Shown here piece after piece: positions 39,892 to 48,500 of a stretch of 64,000 nucleotides of DNA. Origin of the DNA: a virus; IMG/VR virus record IMGVR_UViG_3300028676_000005, positions 1-64,000 of that record, one strand, 5' to 3'. A program made the translations under genes and the position numbers. The notes under the pieces were generated by a model. The model had not been told where the DNA came from and searched no databases. It saw only the letters and a list, made by a program, of their open reading frames with translations. The first letter of the stretch is position 1. Each line of letters begins with the position of its first letter.

Positions 39892-39927
39892 ATCTAGGTT
39901 TCCTAAAATAAAAATGCGGCATAGAGG

Positions 39928-39953
39928 CTATCCCCAGTATTACCTGGGGATAG
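39928..39953 (-). terminator. Hairpin terminator
   Basis: CTATCCCCAG / CTGGGGATAG with a short loop, between the 147-residue gene (stop at 39966) and the membrane genes. Confidence 0.7.
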
Positions 39954-39965
39954 ATTCAGGACGGC

Positions 39966-40409
39966 TTAGCCGAACAGCTTGGTGGCCATGTCGATGTTGA
40001 CTTTGTCTTGGTCAGCCAGGTAGTCAGCGTGATCCTGGGAGTGAGCGTACGAGATGGTAGTGGTGCTACCGCCGTAGATGTGCTCGTCGTTACCCAGGTT
40101 TTGTTTTAGGTGGTGTGCGCTGTTCCAGGTGACACCGCCGAATTCGAGCGCGCCGTCGAGCGTGGTCAGCTTGTCATTGTTGCCGAATTCAGTACGGGCG
40201 ATTTCAGCAACGGCATTGCGGAGTTGGCCAGAGGTGTCGTTGATGAACGATACGTGGGTTTGCAGCGAGTCAGCGGTGATGCCTTTTGGGAGTTCCAGCT
40301 TGGATGCGTCAAAGGTGACGGTTGCAGTGGCTTTGTGGAACGTGGCATTGTCTACCAGGTTCTTGGTGCCAGCGCTCATCAACTTAACGTATTCATTGTT
40401 CAAAGACAT
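39966..40409 (-). CDS. Hypothetical early protein, 147 aa
   Basis: ATG 40409 (MSLNNEYVKLMSAG) has AGAGAGAA eight bases upstream; the frame is open 22 codons further without a site. The sequence is Thr/Asn/Asp-rich with beta segments (ATVTFDASKLELPKG) and helical ends. Codons are biased and GC-richer than in its neighbours, which suggests high expression. It has a TATATTAC motif about 100 bases upstream and its own terminator: a single-gene early unit like phuZ and the Ntn hydrolase. No family recognised. Confidence 0.75.
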   Translation of the reverse strand: MSLNNEYVKLMSAGTKNLVDNATFHKATATVTFDASKLELPKGITADSLQTHVSFINDTSGQLRNAVAEIARTEFGNNDKLTTLDGALEFGGVTWNSAHHLKQNLGNDEHIYGGSTTTISYAHSQDHADYLADQDKVNIDMATKLFG

Positions 40410-40509
40410 GCGGTTCTCTCTTATCGGGGGATTGAAATTGAGTTTACTTAGACAACAAGGAAAAGCATGGTACACTTCCCCTCAGGCAATTGCCTGCGTG
40501 GTCATCTAA

Positions 40510-40518
40510 GTAATATAG
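40510..40518 (-). promoter_or_regulatory. Early-type promoter motif
   Basis: Minus-strand CTATATTAC, about 100 bases before ATG 40409. Flank GTCTATATTACTT is nearly identical to the copy at 35932. Confidence 0.72.
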
Positions 40519-40525
40519 ACTTGAA

Positions 40526-41212
40526 TTATTCTTGGCGCAAAAGGTTCAGCGGATTGACAACGTGCGGGTCGCCATGCTCGAGCTCACTGCTCAGGTAAGC
40601 AACGATGGCGTTGACCTTGTCGATGTAGAACTGAGGGGTCAGACCCTGCGTGATGATCAGTGCATCAATGAAGTTGATTTCCCGGTCGTACATATCCAGG
40701 ATGTCTTCTTTACTTTCGCTCAGGTCAAAACGACTGGCCAGGTAAGTTACCAGCGCAGTAGCGCGGACCAGACTGTCACCGGAGATTGCTGCTTCAACCA
40801 ACTGGTCATCAAAACCCAGCAGACGAGTTGCCACAGGGCGGAAGAGGTCTTCGTGGCTGGAAATAGGGGAGCCTGCCAAGATGCCAGCAATGGTCTTGGT
40901 AGTGAAGTTTTCACTACTGATGGTGTTCTTTGTCCAGGCCGTGGAACGAATGCCGTCGGCGCTCAGATAGGTCTTGACCACTTTGGAGATGTAAGTGAAG
41001 ATGGCATCAGACTTCAAACTGCCGACAGTGTTGTCTTTGATGAGGTGAGTGCCTTTGGCGGCGTCGTAGGTGCGTTTCCACTCATCCTTGGAAATCTCCA
41101 GGAGTGCTTGCAAAACCACGATAGCGCCGGCAGCTTCACGAAGGGTAGAAACCATTGCGATACCGTCCAGGATGTGAATGTTGCGCTGTTCGGCGATAAA
41201 CTCAGGGGTCAT
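40526..41212 (-). CDS. Hypothetical protein, 228 aa
   Basis: Unrecognised, helical. ATG 41212 has GGAGTTAC upstream. It contains a long Ala/Leu-rich helix in the first third (MVSTLREAAGAIVVLQALLEISKD, partly amphipathic) and polar helices after. Biased codons suggest a well-expressed gene. It ends just before the TATATTAC motif of the next gene, with no hairpin between. Upstream is the terminator of the prohead protease. Confidence 0.7.
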   Translation of the reverse strand: MTPEFIAEQRNIHILDGIAMVSTLREAAGAIVVLQALLEISKDEWKRTYDAAKGTHLIKDNTVGSLKSDAIFTYISKVVKTYLSADGIRSTAWTKNTISSENFTTKTIAGILAGSPISSHEDLFRPVATRLLGFDDQLVEAAISGDSLVRATALVTYLASRFDLSESKEDILDMYDREINFIDALIITQGLTPQFYIDKVNAIVAYLSSELEHGDPHVVNPLNLLRQE

Positions 41213-41288
41213 GATGTAACTCCAAACAAAAAGTGATTTGTACCCGGTTTGGGTATACCATTGCTAAGTAGCAAAAATAAACTATAAG

Positions 41289-41314
41289 CCTAAGGCGGGT
41301 TTCCCCACCTTAGG
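41289..41314 (-). terminator. Hairpin terminator after prohead protease gene
   Basis: CCTAAGGCGGG / CCCCACCTTAGG with a short loop; on the minus strand it is followed by CTTATAGTTTATTTTTG. Confidence 0.72.
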
Positions 41315-41320
41315 TACTTA

Positions 41321-42166
41321 TTAGAACACGTTCAATGCGTTAGTGGTTTTCAGCTTGACTGGGTCACTATGACGATACGTCTTTTTCAGTTGCTCGATCA
41401 TGGTTACCAGTTGCTTGTGATCCTCAGTGCCAGCGTAGCGCATCTGGAATGCTTCACGTTGCATCTCACGCTCACAAACGTAGATAGCTTCATCAACGTT
41501 AATGTGCATTTCAGCAGGAGCGGCGTTCAGTTGGTGAGACATGAAGTCTTCCAAACCAGAAGTCCGGTACTTGCATGCTTCCAACATGCCTTGTTCGATC
41601 ACTTTATCGTAGCCAGTGAAGAAATCAACTTCACGAACACGATCACCCATTTTCTGCGGTTTGGTCACAGTACGGATACTGAAAGCGGTATTCATGTCTG
41701 GATCTTCCAGACTGTCTTTCAGAATCTGTGCGTGCACACCAAAAGGACGAACTTCGATCTTGTTGTGTACAGGATCGTTGTCACCACCCGTCATGATCCA
41801 ATGGATCTTCCGGATAGAACCGCACACGTTAGGCTCCAGGATTGTCCGAAGACGATGAATCCACTGGAACACATCAGTGATAGGGGTTTGAACAATACGC
41901 CCGTTAATCCACTCCCAGTAGTACTGTGGAGGGTGGCCCAGTTCACACTGGAGCTGACCTTCACTAATACGACGGTTGAGATCACTGTCAGGGCGCATGC
42001 ACTCTTTCAGATACTGGTTGAAGCGATACTTAATACCGCTCCGGTTCTCGATGTTGAAACCACCCGAGTTAACCAGGTAATAATGCCCACCTGGCTCCAT
42101 CGGTTTGATGATACCCCGAGTGCCGGCATCGAGTACCGTGCTCCCGAAAGTAATGATCTTGCTCAT
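41321..42166 (-). CDS. Prohead protease (phiKZ gp175-like)
   Basis: 281 residues. GQLQCELGHPP (His78) and NTAFSIRTVTK (Ser163) are the His and Ser blocks of T4 gp21-like (S80/U9) prohead proteases; the spacing of about 85 residues is normal. In phiKZ the protease gp175 lies before gp176, gp177 and virion RNAP gp178, exactly the order here. It matures the scaffold and many head and inner-body proteins, typically after S/A-x-E. Gene overlap with the next gene is 4 bases. ATG 42166. Confidence 0.82.
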   Translation of the reverse strand: MSKIITFGSTVLDAGTRGIIKPMEPGGHYYLVNSGGFNIENRSGIKYRFNQYLKECMRPDSDLNRRISEGQLQCELGHPPQYYWEWINGRIVQTPITDVFQWIHRLRTILEPNVCGSIRKIHWIMTGGDNDPVHNKIEVRPFGVHAQILKDSLEDPDMNTAFSIRTVTKPQKMGDRVREVDFFTGYDKVIEQGMLEACKYRTSGLEDFMSHQLNAAPAEMHINVDEAIYVCEREMQREAFQMRYAGTEDHKQLVTMIEQLKKTYRHSDPVKLKTTNALNVF

Positions 42167-42894
42167 GTAGGAATACCCCTCATAATCATTTCGTAGTCCG
42201 TTACCTTGTCATCAGGGTTAACAATTGCAGCCAAGGTGTTATCTTGGAGATAACCACTTGTAATCTTGGCAAACGTACCGTCGATCAAAACACTGCCGTT
42301 GTTAAGACCCATGATTAGAGGAGGTCTACCTTCTTTTGCAGCCTCACTATACCGATATGCCTTGAAGGGGTCATCGGGGTCGCGAAACATAATTGAGGTG
42401 AGTACTCGAACAACCTGCAAGCTACTACCAACTTCACTGCCACATTCAGCCTTGGCGTAGTCAAACATACCAAGTACGTCAAGGTGGTTTACATACCAAG
42501 GGATCTTGGCGTAGTAATAAAACTCCAACATGAACGCAAACGGTTTGTTAGGATCTTGGATAACTTCCAAACTGTCAAATACGGTGTCACCCTTTTCAAA
42601 CTCAAGAATCAGATACGGCACACCCTCAATGCTAGCCTCTCGGATGTTCAAAGGAACCAAAGTAATGTCCATCAGGGCGATCAGGGGAGCGTAACTCTCC
42701 CCCGGTATAACCAACCCCAACACGGCAGCGGTATGGACCTTGTCACTAACCGTAGCCATTCCGTTATCAACAAACCGCTTGGGGACGTAAACATCCAGTC
42801 GGCGATTTGCGATAACAGACTTGTCAGGTAGTACCGTGATGGCCCTGCTTCTGAAAGAGGCGCTCTCTTCCCGTTTCAGGCCAAGTGGGTTCAT
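42163..42894 (-). CDS. Hypothetical protein, 243 aa (phiKZ gp176-like by position)
   Basis: ATG 42894 overlaps the stop of the next gene upstream by four bases (ATGA), and its own stop overlaps the protease start. Mixed alpha/beta, with a hydrophobic but not membrane-like segment (VLGLVIPGESYAPLIALMDI) and a Tyr-rich middle (AFMLEFYYYAKIPWYV). No motif recognised. Three-gene coupling with the 510-residue virion protein and the protease suggests head or inner-body assembly. Confidence 0.72.
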   Translation of the reverse strand: MNPLGLKREESASFRSRAITVLPDKSVIANRRLDVYVPKRFVDNGMATVSDKVHTAAVLGLVIPGESYAPLIALMDITLVPLNIREASIEGVPYLILEFEKGDTVFDSLEVIQDPNKPFAFMLEFYYYAKIPWYVNHLDVLGMFDYAKAECGSEVGSSLQVVRVLTSIMFRDPDDPFKAYRYSEAAKEGRPPLIMGLNNGSVLIDGTFAKITSGYLQDNTLAAIVNPDDKVTDYEMIMRGIPT

Positions 42895-44423
42895 TCGAGA
42901 GAGATCCCCACAATGAGGTTAATGACAGCTACGTGGAGGCGCTGACGCTGGTCCACAATGTTGTCTTCACCAGACTGAGTGATAAAGGTATCTTCCAGCA
43001 ACTGAGCAGCTAACGTGCAGTTAAGTGCACGCAAGAACAGAGGTACCAGACGAGAAGACATGATCACATCAGTCAGCGTGGCGCCGATTTCTTCTTCGGA
43101 GCTGATTGCGTCGCTGGTACCAACTTTCAGTGCAACCACTTGGTTGTAGCACTGCTCCAGCTCTGCGCCAAAGGTCGACGTCACCCAGGTCTTCAACAGA
43201 GTACCGCGATTACCACGGATCTCGGCAGAACGCTCTGCGACCAGTTCATTGCTCGAGATGTATTCGACAATAGCGTCGATACCCATCTTCACAAAAACCT
43301 TGTAGCCGAGGCTCTGGAGCTTTTCGTGAACGTAGTTGTAGTACGCACCACACTCTGCCTGGAAGCGACCTGGATCGTTGATCACGTCATTGATAGTGGC
43401 GTTTCCACCACGCAGACGGTTCCAGTAGTAACCCAAGATTACTTCAGTAATCGAGTTGCCACCAGAGGTAACCTTTTCCAGGTAAGCATCGGTGTAGTAG
43501 ACCGTCGCTTCAACGTCGATCAGCATGACACCCGATTCGTGCTCTTCCTTGGATTCTAGCAAACGAGGAGGGCGAACCTCAGTCAACACCAGCTCACGCT
43601 CTTGGTATTGCTTGATAACGCTGCGCAGCTTAATGATGTAACGAGTCAGACCCTTCCACAGGAAGTTTACGTACTCGCGATAATCAGACAGCTGACCTTG
43701 TTTGAGCCACGGCACTGGAGCAGTAGAGCCGTACATGCGGGTCAGGATCACGTAGATCTTGAGCAGCAGCTCGGAGTTGGTGGATTTCAGCTGATTGAAG
43801 TTGAACACGTTGTTGTTGTTAACCAACATGCTTTTCAGTGAGTCCAGGTTACCGATCACTTCAGCTGCCGAACTGGCGGTGTGGTCACGATCGCGCAGAA
43901 CTTCAACAATGTCTGGATACGTGCTGCCAACAAACTCAGTTACCTGATCGCTAGTTGGATAGTCGAAAGTCAACTTGCTCAACACGCTCAGATCAATTGC
44001 GTCGTAGCTGTAACCGTCGTTCTCAAAGGAAGTAGGAAACAGGTCAGAAGAAAAGAACTGATCGTCCAACGAAGTAAACGACGGACCGAAGTAACGGCCG
44101 GCAATGCGACTCAGTTGGCTACGGTTATAAACAACCGCGATACGTTGGCTGAGCAGCGATGCAAACGGTTTACCGAAAGAACTGATGTTCTCCATGGACT
44201 CGGTAATGATCTCTGCCAGGCGGGTGCTAGAAGCGCCCATGTAGGCAGTGTGCTCATTATTGTCGCTGGTCGTAACGGCAACGATTTCTTTCCGGTAGTT
44301 ATCCGAATAAGGAACCATGCCAAACGACTCGCCGTTGAGCCCCTCGATAATGTCCGTTGGATGTACTTCGGGATTGGTAACCGCGATCAGCTCTGCCAGG
44401 GCAATGCTAGATGGACGAATCAT
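42891..44423 (-). CDS. Virion protein, 510 aa (phiKZ gp177-like by position)
   Basis: Large, mostly helical protein, Ser/Thr/Asn-rich, no signal peptide. Repeated hydrophobic/polar alternation and segments like SGGNSITEVILGYYWNRL. ATG 44423 overlaps the stop of the 58-residue gene (ATGA). In phiKZ gp177 is a virion protein located before the RNAP beta gene gp178. Candidate precursor sites (x-x-E after small residues) exist but cannot be judged by eye. Function inferred from synteny. Confidence 0.72.
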   Translation of the reverse strand: MIRPSSIALAELIAVTNPEVHPTDIIEGLNGESFGMVPYSDNYRKEIVAVTTSDNNEHTAYMGASSTRLAEIITESMENISSFGKPFASLLSQRIAVVYNRSQLSRIAGRYFGPSFTSLDDQFFSSDLFPTSFENDGYSYDAIDLSVLSKLTFDYPTSDQVTEFVGSTYPDIVEVLRDRDHTASSAAEVIGNLDSLKSMLVNNNNVFNFNQLKSTNSELLLKIYVILTRMYGSTAPVPWLKQGQLSDYREYVNFLWKGLTRYIIKLRSVIKQYQERELVLTEVRPPRLLESKEEHESGVMLIDVEATVYYTDAYLEKVTSGGNSITEVILGYYWNRLRGGNATINDVINDPGRFQAECGAYYNYVHEKLQSLGYKVFVKMGIDAIVEYISSNELVAERSAEIRGNRGTLLKTWVTSTFGAELEQCYNQVVALKVGTSDAISSEEEIGATLTDVIMSSRLVPLFLRALNCTLAAQLLEDTFITQSGEDNIVDQRQRLHVAVINLIVGISLE

Positions 44424-44596
44424 TGCTTAGCCCCTTTCTTGATACGGCGGATGACAGCCTTGCTGATTTGTTCGTCTTGAACAGACTCTTCCAGCGGGGC
44501 AATGTAGGTCAAACCCAACTTAGCAATGGTGTTCTTCACCAGCTCAGTTGTGTTTGCGATGGTGATAACATCACCAATCAATTTATCTTTAGACAT
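44420..44596 (-). CDS. Small hypothetical protein, 58 aa
   Basis: A short gene that is easily missed. ATG 44596 (MSKDKLIGDVITIANT) has GGGGAA nine bases upstream, and its TGA overlaps the ATG of the 510-residue gene. Helical, charged, with a basic C terminus (RRIKKGAKQ) and no membrane segment. The codon pattern matches its neighbours. It sits between the endolysin and the virion gene; its coupling to the latter suggests an assembly role rather than lysis. Confidence 0.75.
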   Translation of the reverse strand: MSKDKLIGDVITIANTTELVKNTIAKLGLTYIAPLEESVQDEQISKAVIRRIKKGAKQ

Positions 44597-44612
44597 GAAC
44601 CATTCCCCTGGA

Positions 44613-45521
44613 TCAGTAGAGAGTGTTTACGCGAACACGGTTGGTAAGGCGCATACCTTCGTAATACTCCGAATACATCCGCTCGCAAATTTGACCAACG
44701 GTGATGACGCCGGTGTTAGCCGCATCAAAACCTTTATTCTGAACATAACCTTTAGCGTTCATGCGATCGGTGGAGTCACGACGGAAGATAACTTCGTTAG
44801 GACCTTTACCAACAGCAGCAGGATAGAAGATAGTCAGATAGAAATCTTCCAGACGACGGTAGACCTTACCGCGCTTCTCCCACATTTCGAAATACTTGAA
44901 GACCAGGTCCAATTGTTCCAACTGCGACATGGCCTTAATTTGATCAAGGGTAAGACCCAGGTCAGTGGCGGCATCTTTACCAAACTGAATCAGACCAAAG
45001 TACTGAGCACCACCTTGATTCTGAATGGTAGGGCTGAAAGTACCAGCCGACTCAAACTTCATGCAAGCCATCAGGTCAGAACCAGCACGGGCCCAGTAAC
45101 CTTTCCTGCCAACCCAAGACTTAACTTTGGCCAGGAACTCAGCAGGCACCTTAGTGCTGTACGCCAGGTCATAACCGCGAATCTTGTTGTAAGCACGATA
45201 ACTGTTAAACACTTTGAGCAGGCCAGCGTTGCTACCCTCACCCCAAACACCGTCAATGTCACCGGAGTAAAGGTTCAACAGTTTCAGGTTACGTTGGATA
45301 ACCTTAATAGCTTCGCTACCATCATCCCAAGTAGCTGGGATGGGAAACGGAATGATCGGATGACGACCACCGTTAACACGTTGATTGTAATCAGTAAAAA
45401 TGGCGGTGGCAGCAACAACGCTACCTTTACCCCATTTGCCGTCAATTGATCCGGAGTAAAGGTCGCACTCTTGCGAGGCGACCTGAAAGTCCCGGATTGC
45501 ATTAAGCAATCGGTAATCCAT
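44613..45521 (-). CDS. Endolysin with two peptidoglycan-binding repeats and a lytic transglycosylase domain
   Basis: 302 residues. Two N-terminal repeats share the peptidoglycan-binding type 1 core: LYSGSIDGKWGKGS (21-34) and LYSGDIDGVWGEGS (84-97). From about residue 145 a goose-lysozyme/transglycosylase-like domain begins, with the catalytic Glu157 in ACMKFESAGTFSP. This modular order, cell-wall binding first and catalysis second, is that of phiKZ gp144, EL gp188 and OBP endolysins, which lyse the Gram-negative wall at the end of infection. No signal peptide, so export needs a holin; none is adjacent. ATG 45521, three bases after the RNAP beta gene. Co-location with the virion RNAP differs from phiKZ. 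Confidence 0.86.
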   Translation of the reverse strand: MDYRLLNAIRDFQVASQECDLYSGSIDGKWGKGSVVAATAIFTDYNQRVNGGRHPIIPFPIPATWDDGSEAIKVIQRNLKLLNLYSGDIDGVWGEGSNAGLLKVFNSYRAYNKIRGYDLAYSTKVPAEFLAKVKSWVGRKGYWARAGSDLMACMKFESAGTFSPTIQNQGGAQYFGLIQFGKDAATDLGLTLDQIKAMSQLEQLDLVFKYFEMWEKRGKVYRRLEDFYLTIFYPAAVGKGPNEVIFRRDSTDRMNAKGYVQNKGFDAANTGVITVGQICERMYSEYYEGMRLTNRVRVNTLY

Positions 45522-45524
45522 TGT

Positions 45525-48500
45525 TTATTTACCTCTGTAAATTCTTGCAGCCTGAAGAGAAACATCGGAAACCAGCTCACCGGTAACAGCCTCGTCACGC
45601 AAGCTGTTAACCATCCGGTTGAGTACACCCTTAAAGCTCTTCTTGACATCCACCCGCTTACCGCTCTTGGTATAAATAGCTTTAGGCATCACATAACCAG
45701 TGGTTGCCTTCATCTGATTGCCAAGAACGTATTTGTCAGCCGTTGTACTTCCGTCCAACGTCTCGATGTAGATGGTGATTGCAACCAGTCCAGGCGGGAT
45801 AACAGGTTTAGCTACGTTAAGGTTACTGTTGACAGCCCCAGTTACTGGCTTCTTGCCTTCAGTTTCCATGAAACGTTTACGCTTCTTGTCACCATCCTTA
45901 ACCAGTTTTGCAATTGTCTCGGACATCTCCTCAAAAGGGGAGTTGTATTTGACATCAATGTCCACAATGGTGCCGTGGTTCTTAGAGCGAATTTGGCGAA
46001 TGCCCAAACGGTTAATTTCGTTGGAAAGATCCTGTACCTCAGACGTACCGCCAAAAGCGGCGCTGTCTTCGATTTCGCATAAAATCGCATCATAATCGAC
46101 TTCGTCCCCAATCTTTACCCGCAAAGCAATCGAATGATTGGCCTGCATGGTAAATGGAACTGGGTTAAGGAACGGAGTGATGAAGATGGATGCAAGCTCA
46201 CGCGACATTGCAATGGAGTCTTCATACGTGTCTTGGTCTTCAACCATGGCAATACGAACCTGGTAACCTGTGAGCAAAACAACCTGCCCAGGGTTAAAAG
46301 GATCTCGCTTAAACCACTGCTCATCCCAACCAATAACGTCACCCTTCTTGAATTTGTCACCAACTTTAAGATCGGTAACACGGGTATGCCTGTGGTATTC
46401 ACCACTCGCTTCCCCAATAACAAATCCAAGAGGATACTTGTCGGTAGTGCCATCGGAATAAGTAACCAGCAACTGGTCTTTCTCAACACCCGTTACCTGG
46501 CCATGGTCATTGGCAACCTTGCTGTACAGTGTGGAGGTGCGGTGGGCCAATACAGAATCGTAGCCGGTACGCACGGTGCTCCACTCATAGTTGCTAGCAC
46601 TAACTGCTTGCGACCATTGCGTAGACACAAAGACTTGACGTTTAGAGTCATCCTTGGTAATAGAGGGTGACAGGTTACCAGTTACAGACATCAGCCCAGT
46701 GTAAGAAGGCTTACCGAGCATGTCCATGTTGCCACGGTAGTCTGCAATTAGAGGGTCACTGGTAGTGTAGGTTACAAACCCTACCTTACCACTATCTTTG
46801 TTAGCCTCACTGATCCGACCTTTGTAACTTGGAAGTTGAATACGAGCACGCTCTACAACAGTGATCTCGCTACGACCACCCGTACCACCAAAAGTGACCT
46901 CTTCCTGATCTTTACATTGGTGAACCGGGTTTACTTCTTCAACCAAGTTTACCGACGTATCGGTAATGATCTTCATGGTAACCGCGTCAGGGTTAATCTC
47001 AAGCTTGTACTTGCGATCAGTCCCTTTGTTGTTGTACTTCCGCACTGCCTCACAGAACTCGCCATACAGGTGACCTGCAAAGCGCTCATAGCCGACAATA
47101 CGTTGTTCTTCAAGCTCTACTTCGTTACGAGTCTGATCAGTCTCCAGCAGCTCTACAGCATCAAGCAGTAGGTAGTGCCAAGAATCGGCATACTTAAGAC
47201 GACGCAAAGCTTCTTTGGTAATCGGATCAACAAACAGGTCGTAAGTGTTCTTCATCTCTTTGAAATGACGAGCCTTAACTTTAGGGTCAGCCATGAGCGG
47301 GCCCCAGACACCATTGTTGTTCAAATCACTTTTGCTAAAGTTGCTGATGTTGCCAAGACCAACCAACCCACCAAAGATCATGGTGGCAAACTTTTCACGA
47401 CGATCAAAGATCAAATACTCATCGTTAAAGGTAATTGCGTATTCATCGCTTGCCAACTTAGGACGAGTCCCAGCTGGAACGCTACGAGTGGTGGCCTTAG
47501 TCACCTCAAGCAGTTTTGTGATACCAAAGTACCAACAAAGAACAACACCGATTGGAAACAGATAACCACTGATGTTAATGGATGCATATTCAAGAGGCGC
47601 CTTAGCCAACGTGAAACCCATTAACTCTTCAATAGTACCTACGTCCTCATCACCTTTAAAGATATTACCAAAGCTGTCGATAGTCAAAGGCTCTTTACCC
47701 TTAACACCGATCAGGAAACCATCTTTCTTCGTGAACTTGCTGAACTCAGGATGCTTCTCCAGTAATTCTGCCAATCGGAAGTCGAAGGTATAGTCTTTGG
47801 TTTTAATCCATTGGAAACGAGTAGCCAACGCACTGTAGATACGAGGGCTTGGATAGCTTTGATCAAACTGGCTACCACGGTTAAAAGTAAGGACCCCAGC
47901 TTCACCTTGTTTAAGAACCTGCTTACTCAGCCAGATCCCCAGGTCTTGGGCAACCTTCCGACTACGGGTAACCATAAAGCGGCTTGGGTAATAACTACTC
48001 AAAGCTACTTTAGCTCGACCAATCTTGCGAATTGGTTGCTCACGACGTTGCAGCTGCATGTGTGACTTAACACCGTCTACCGTAAAGGTAGCGTCATCCT
48101 GGACCGTAGGGAACCGAATAACGTGAGTGGATTGATCACCATTGACAGGGTGGAATTGAACGCTAAGAACGTCATACTCACCTTCAACACTGGTAACCGT
48201 TTCCAACTTAAAGTTGTTAAGTGCAACACCGGCGTTTTGAATGTTAACCGCCATAGCTGCGATGTCTTTATGCAGGAACTTCTTGGCATAGGTCTGTTTA
48301 AGCACCTTAGCTTTTGACTGAAGCATGCTCTCGTCAAGGATGGTGATAAACTCACCGGTAATCAAACCATCAGCTTTAAGCTCTTTCAGTTCCTCTGGGG
48401 ATACCTTCATGAACTCTTCAAGCGTTTGGCCGTTACCCATTTCAATATGCTTGAACTGAGTACCTTTTCGCATAAAGAACTGCTGCTCTGCAACACTAAG

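Noticed and set aside
40529-41236. 234-codon plus-strand frame opposite the 228-residue gene
   Set aside because: Shadow from biased codons. The minus-strand gene has RBS and normal composition.
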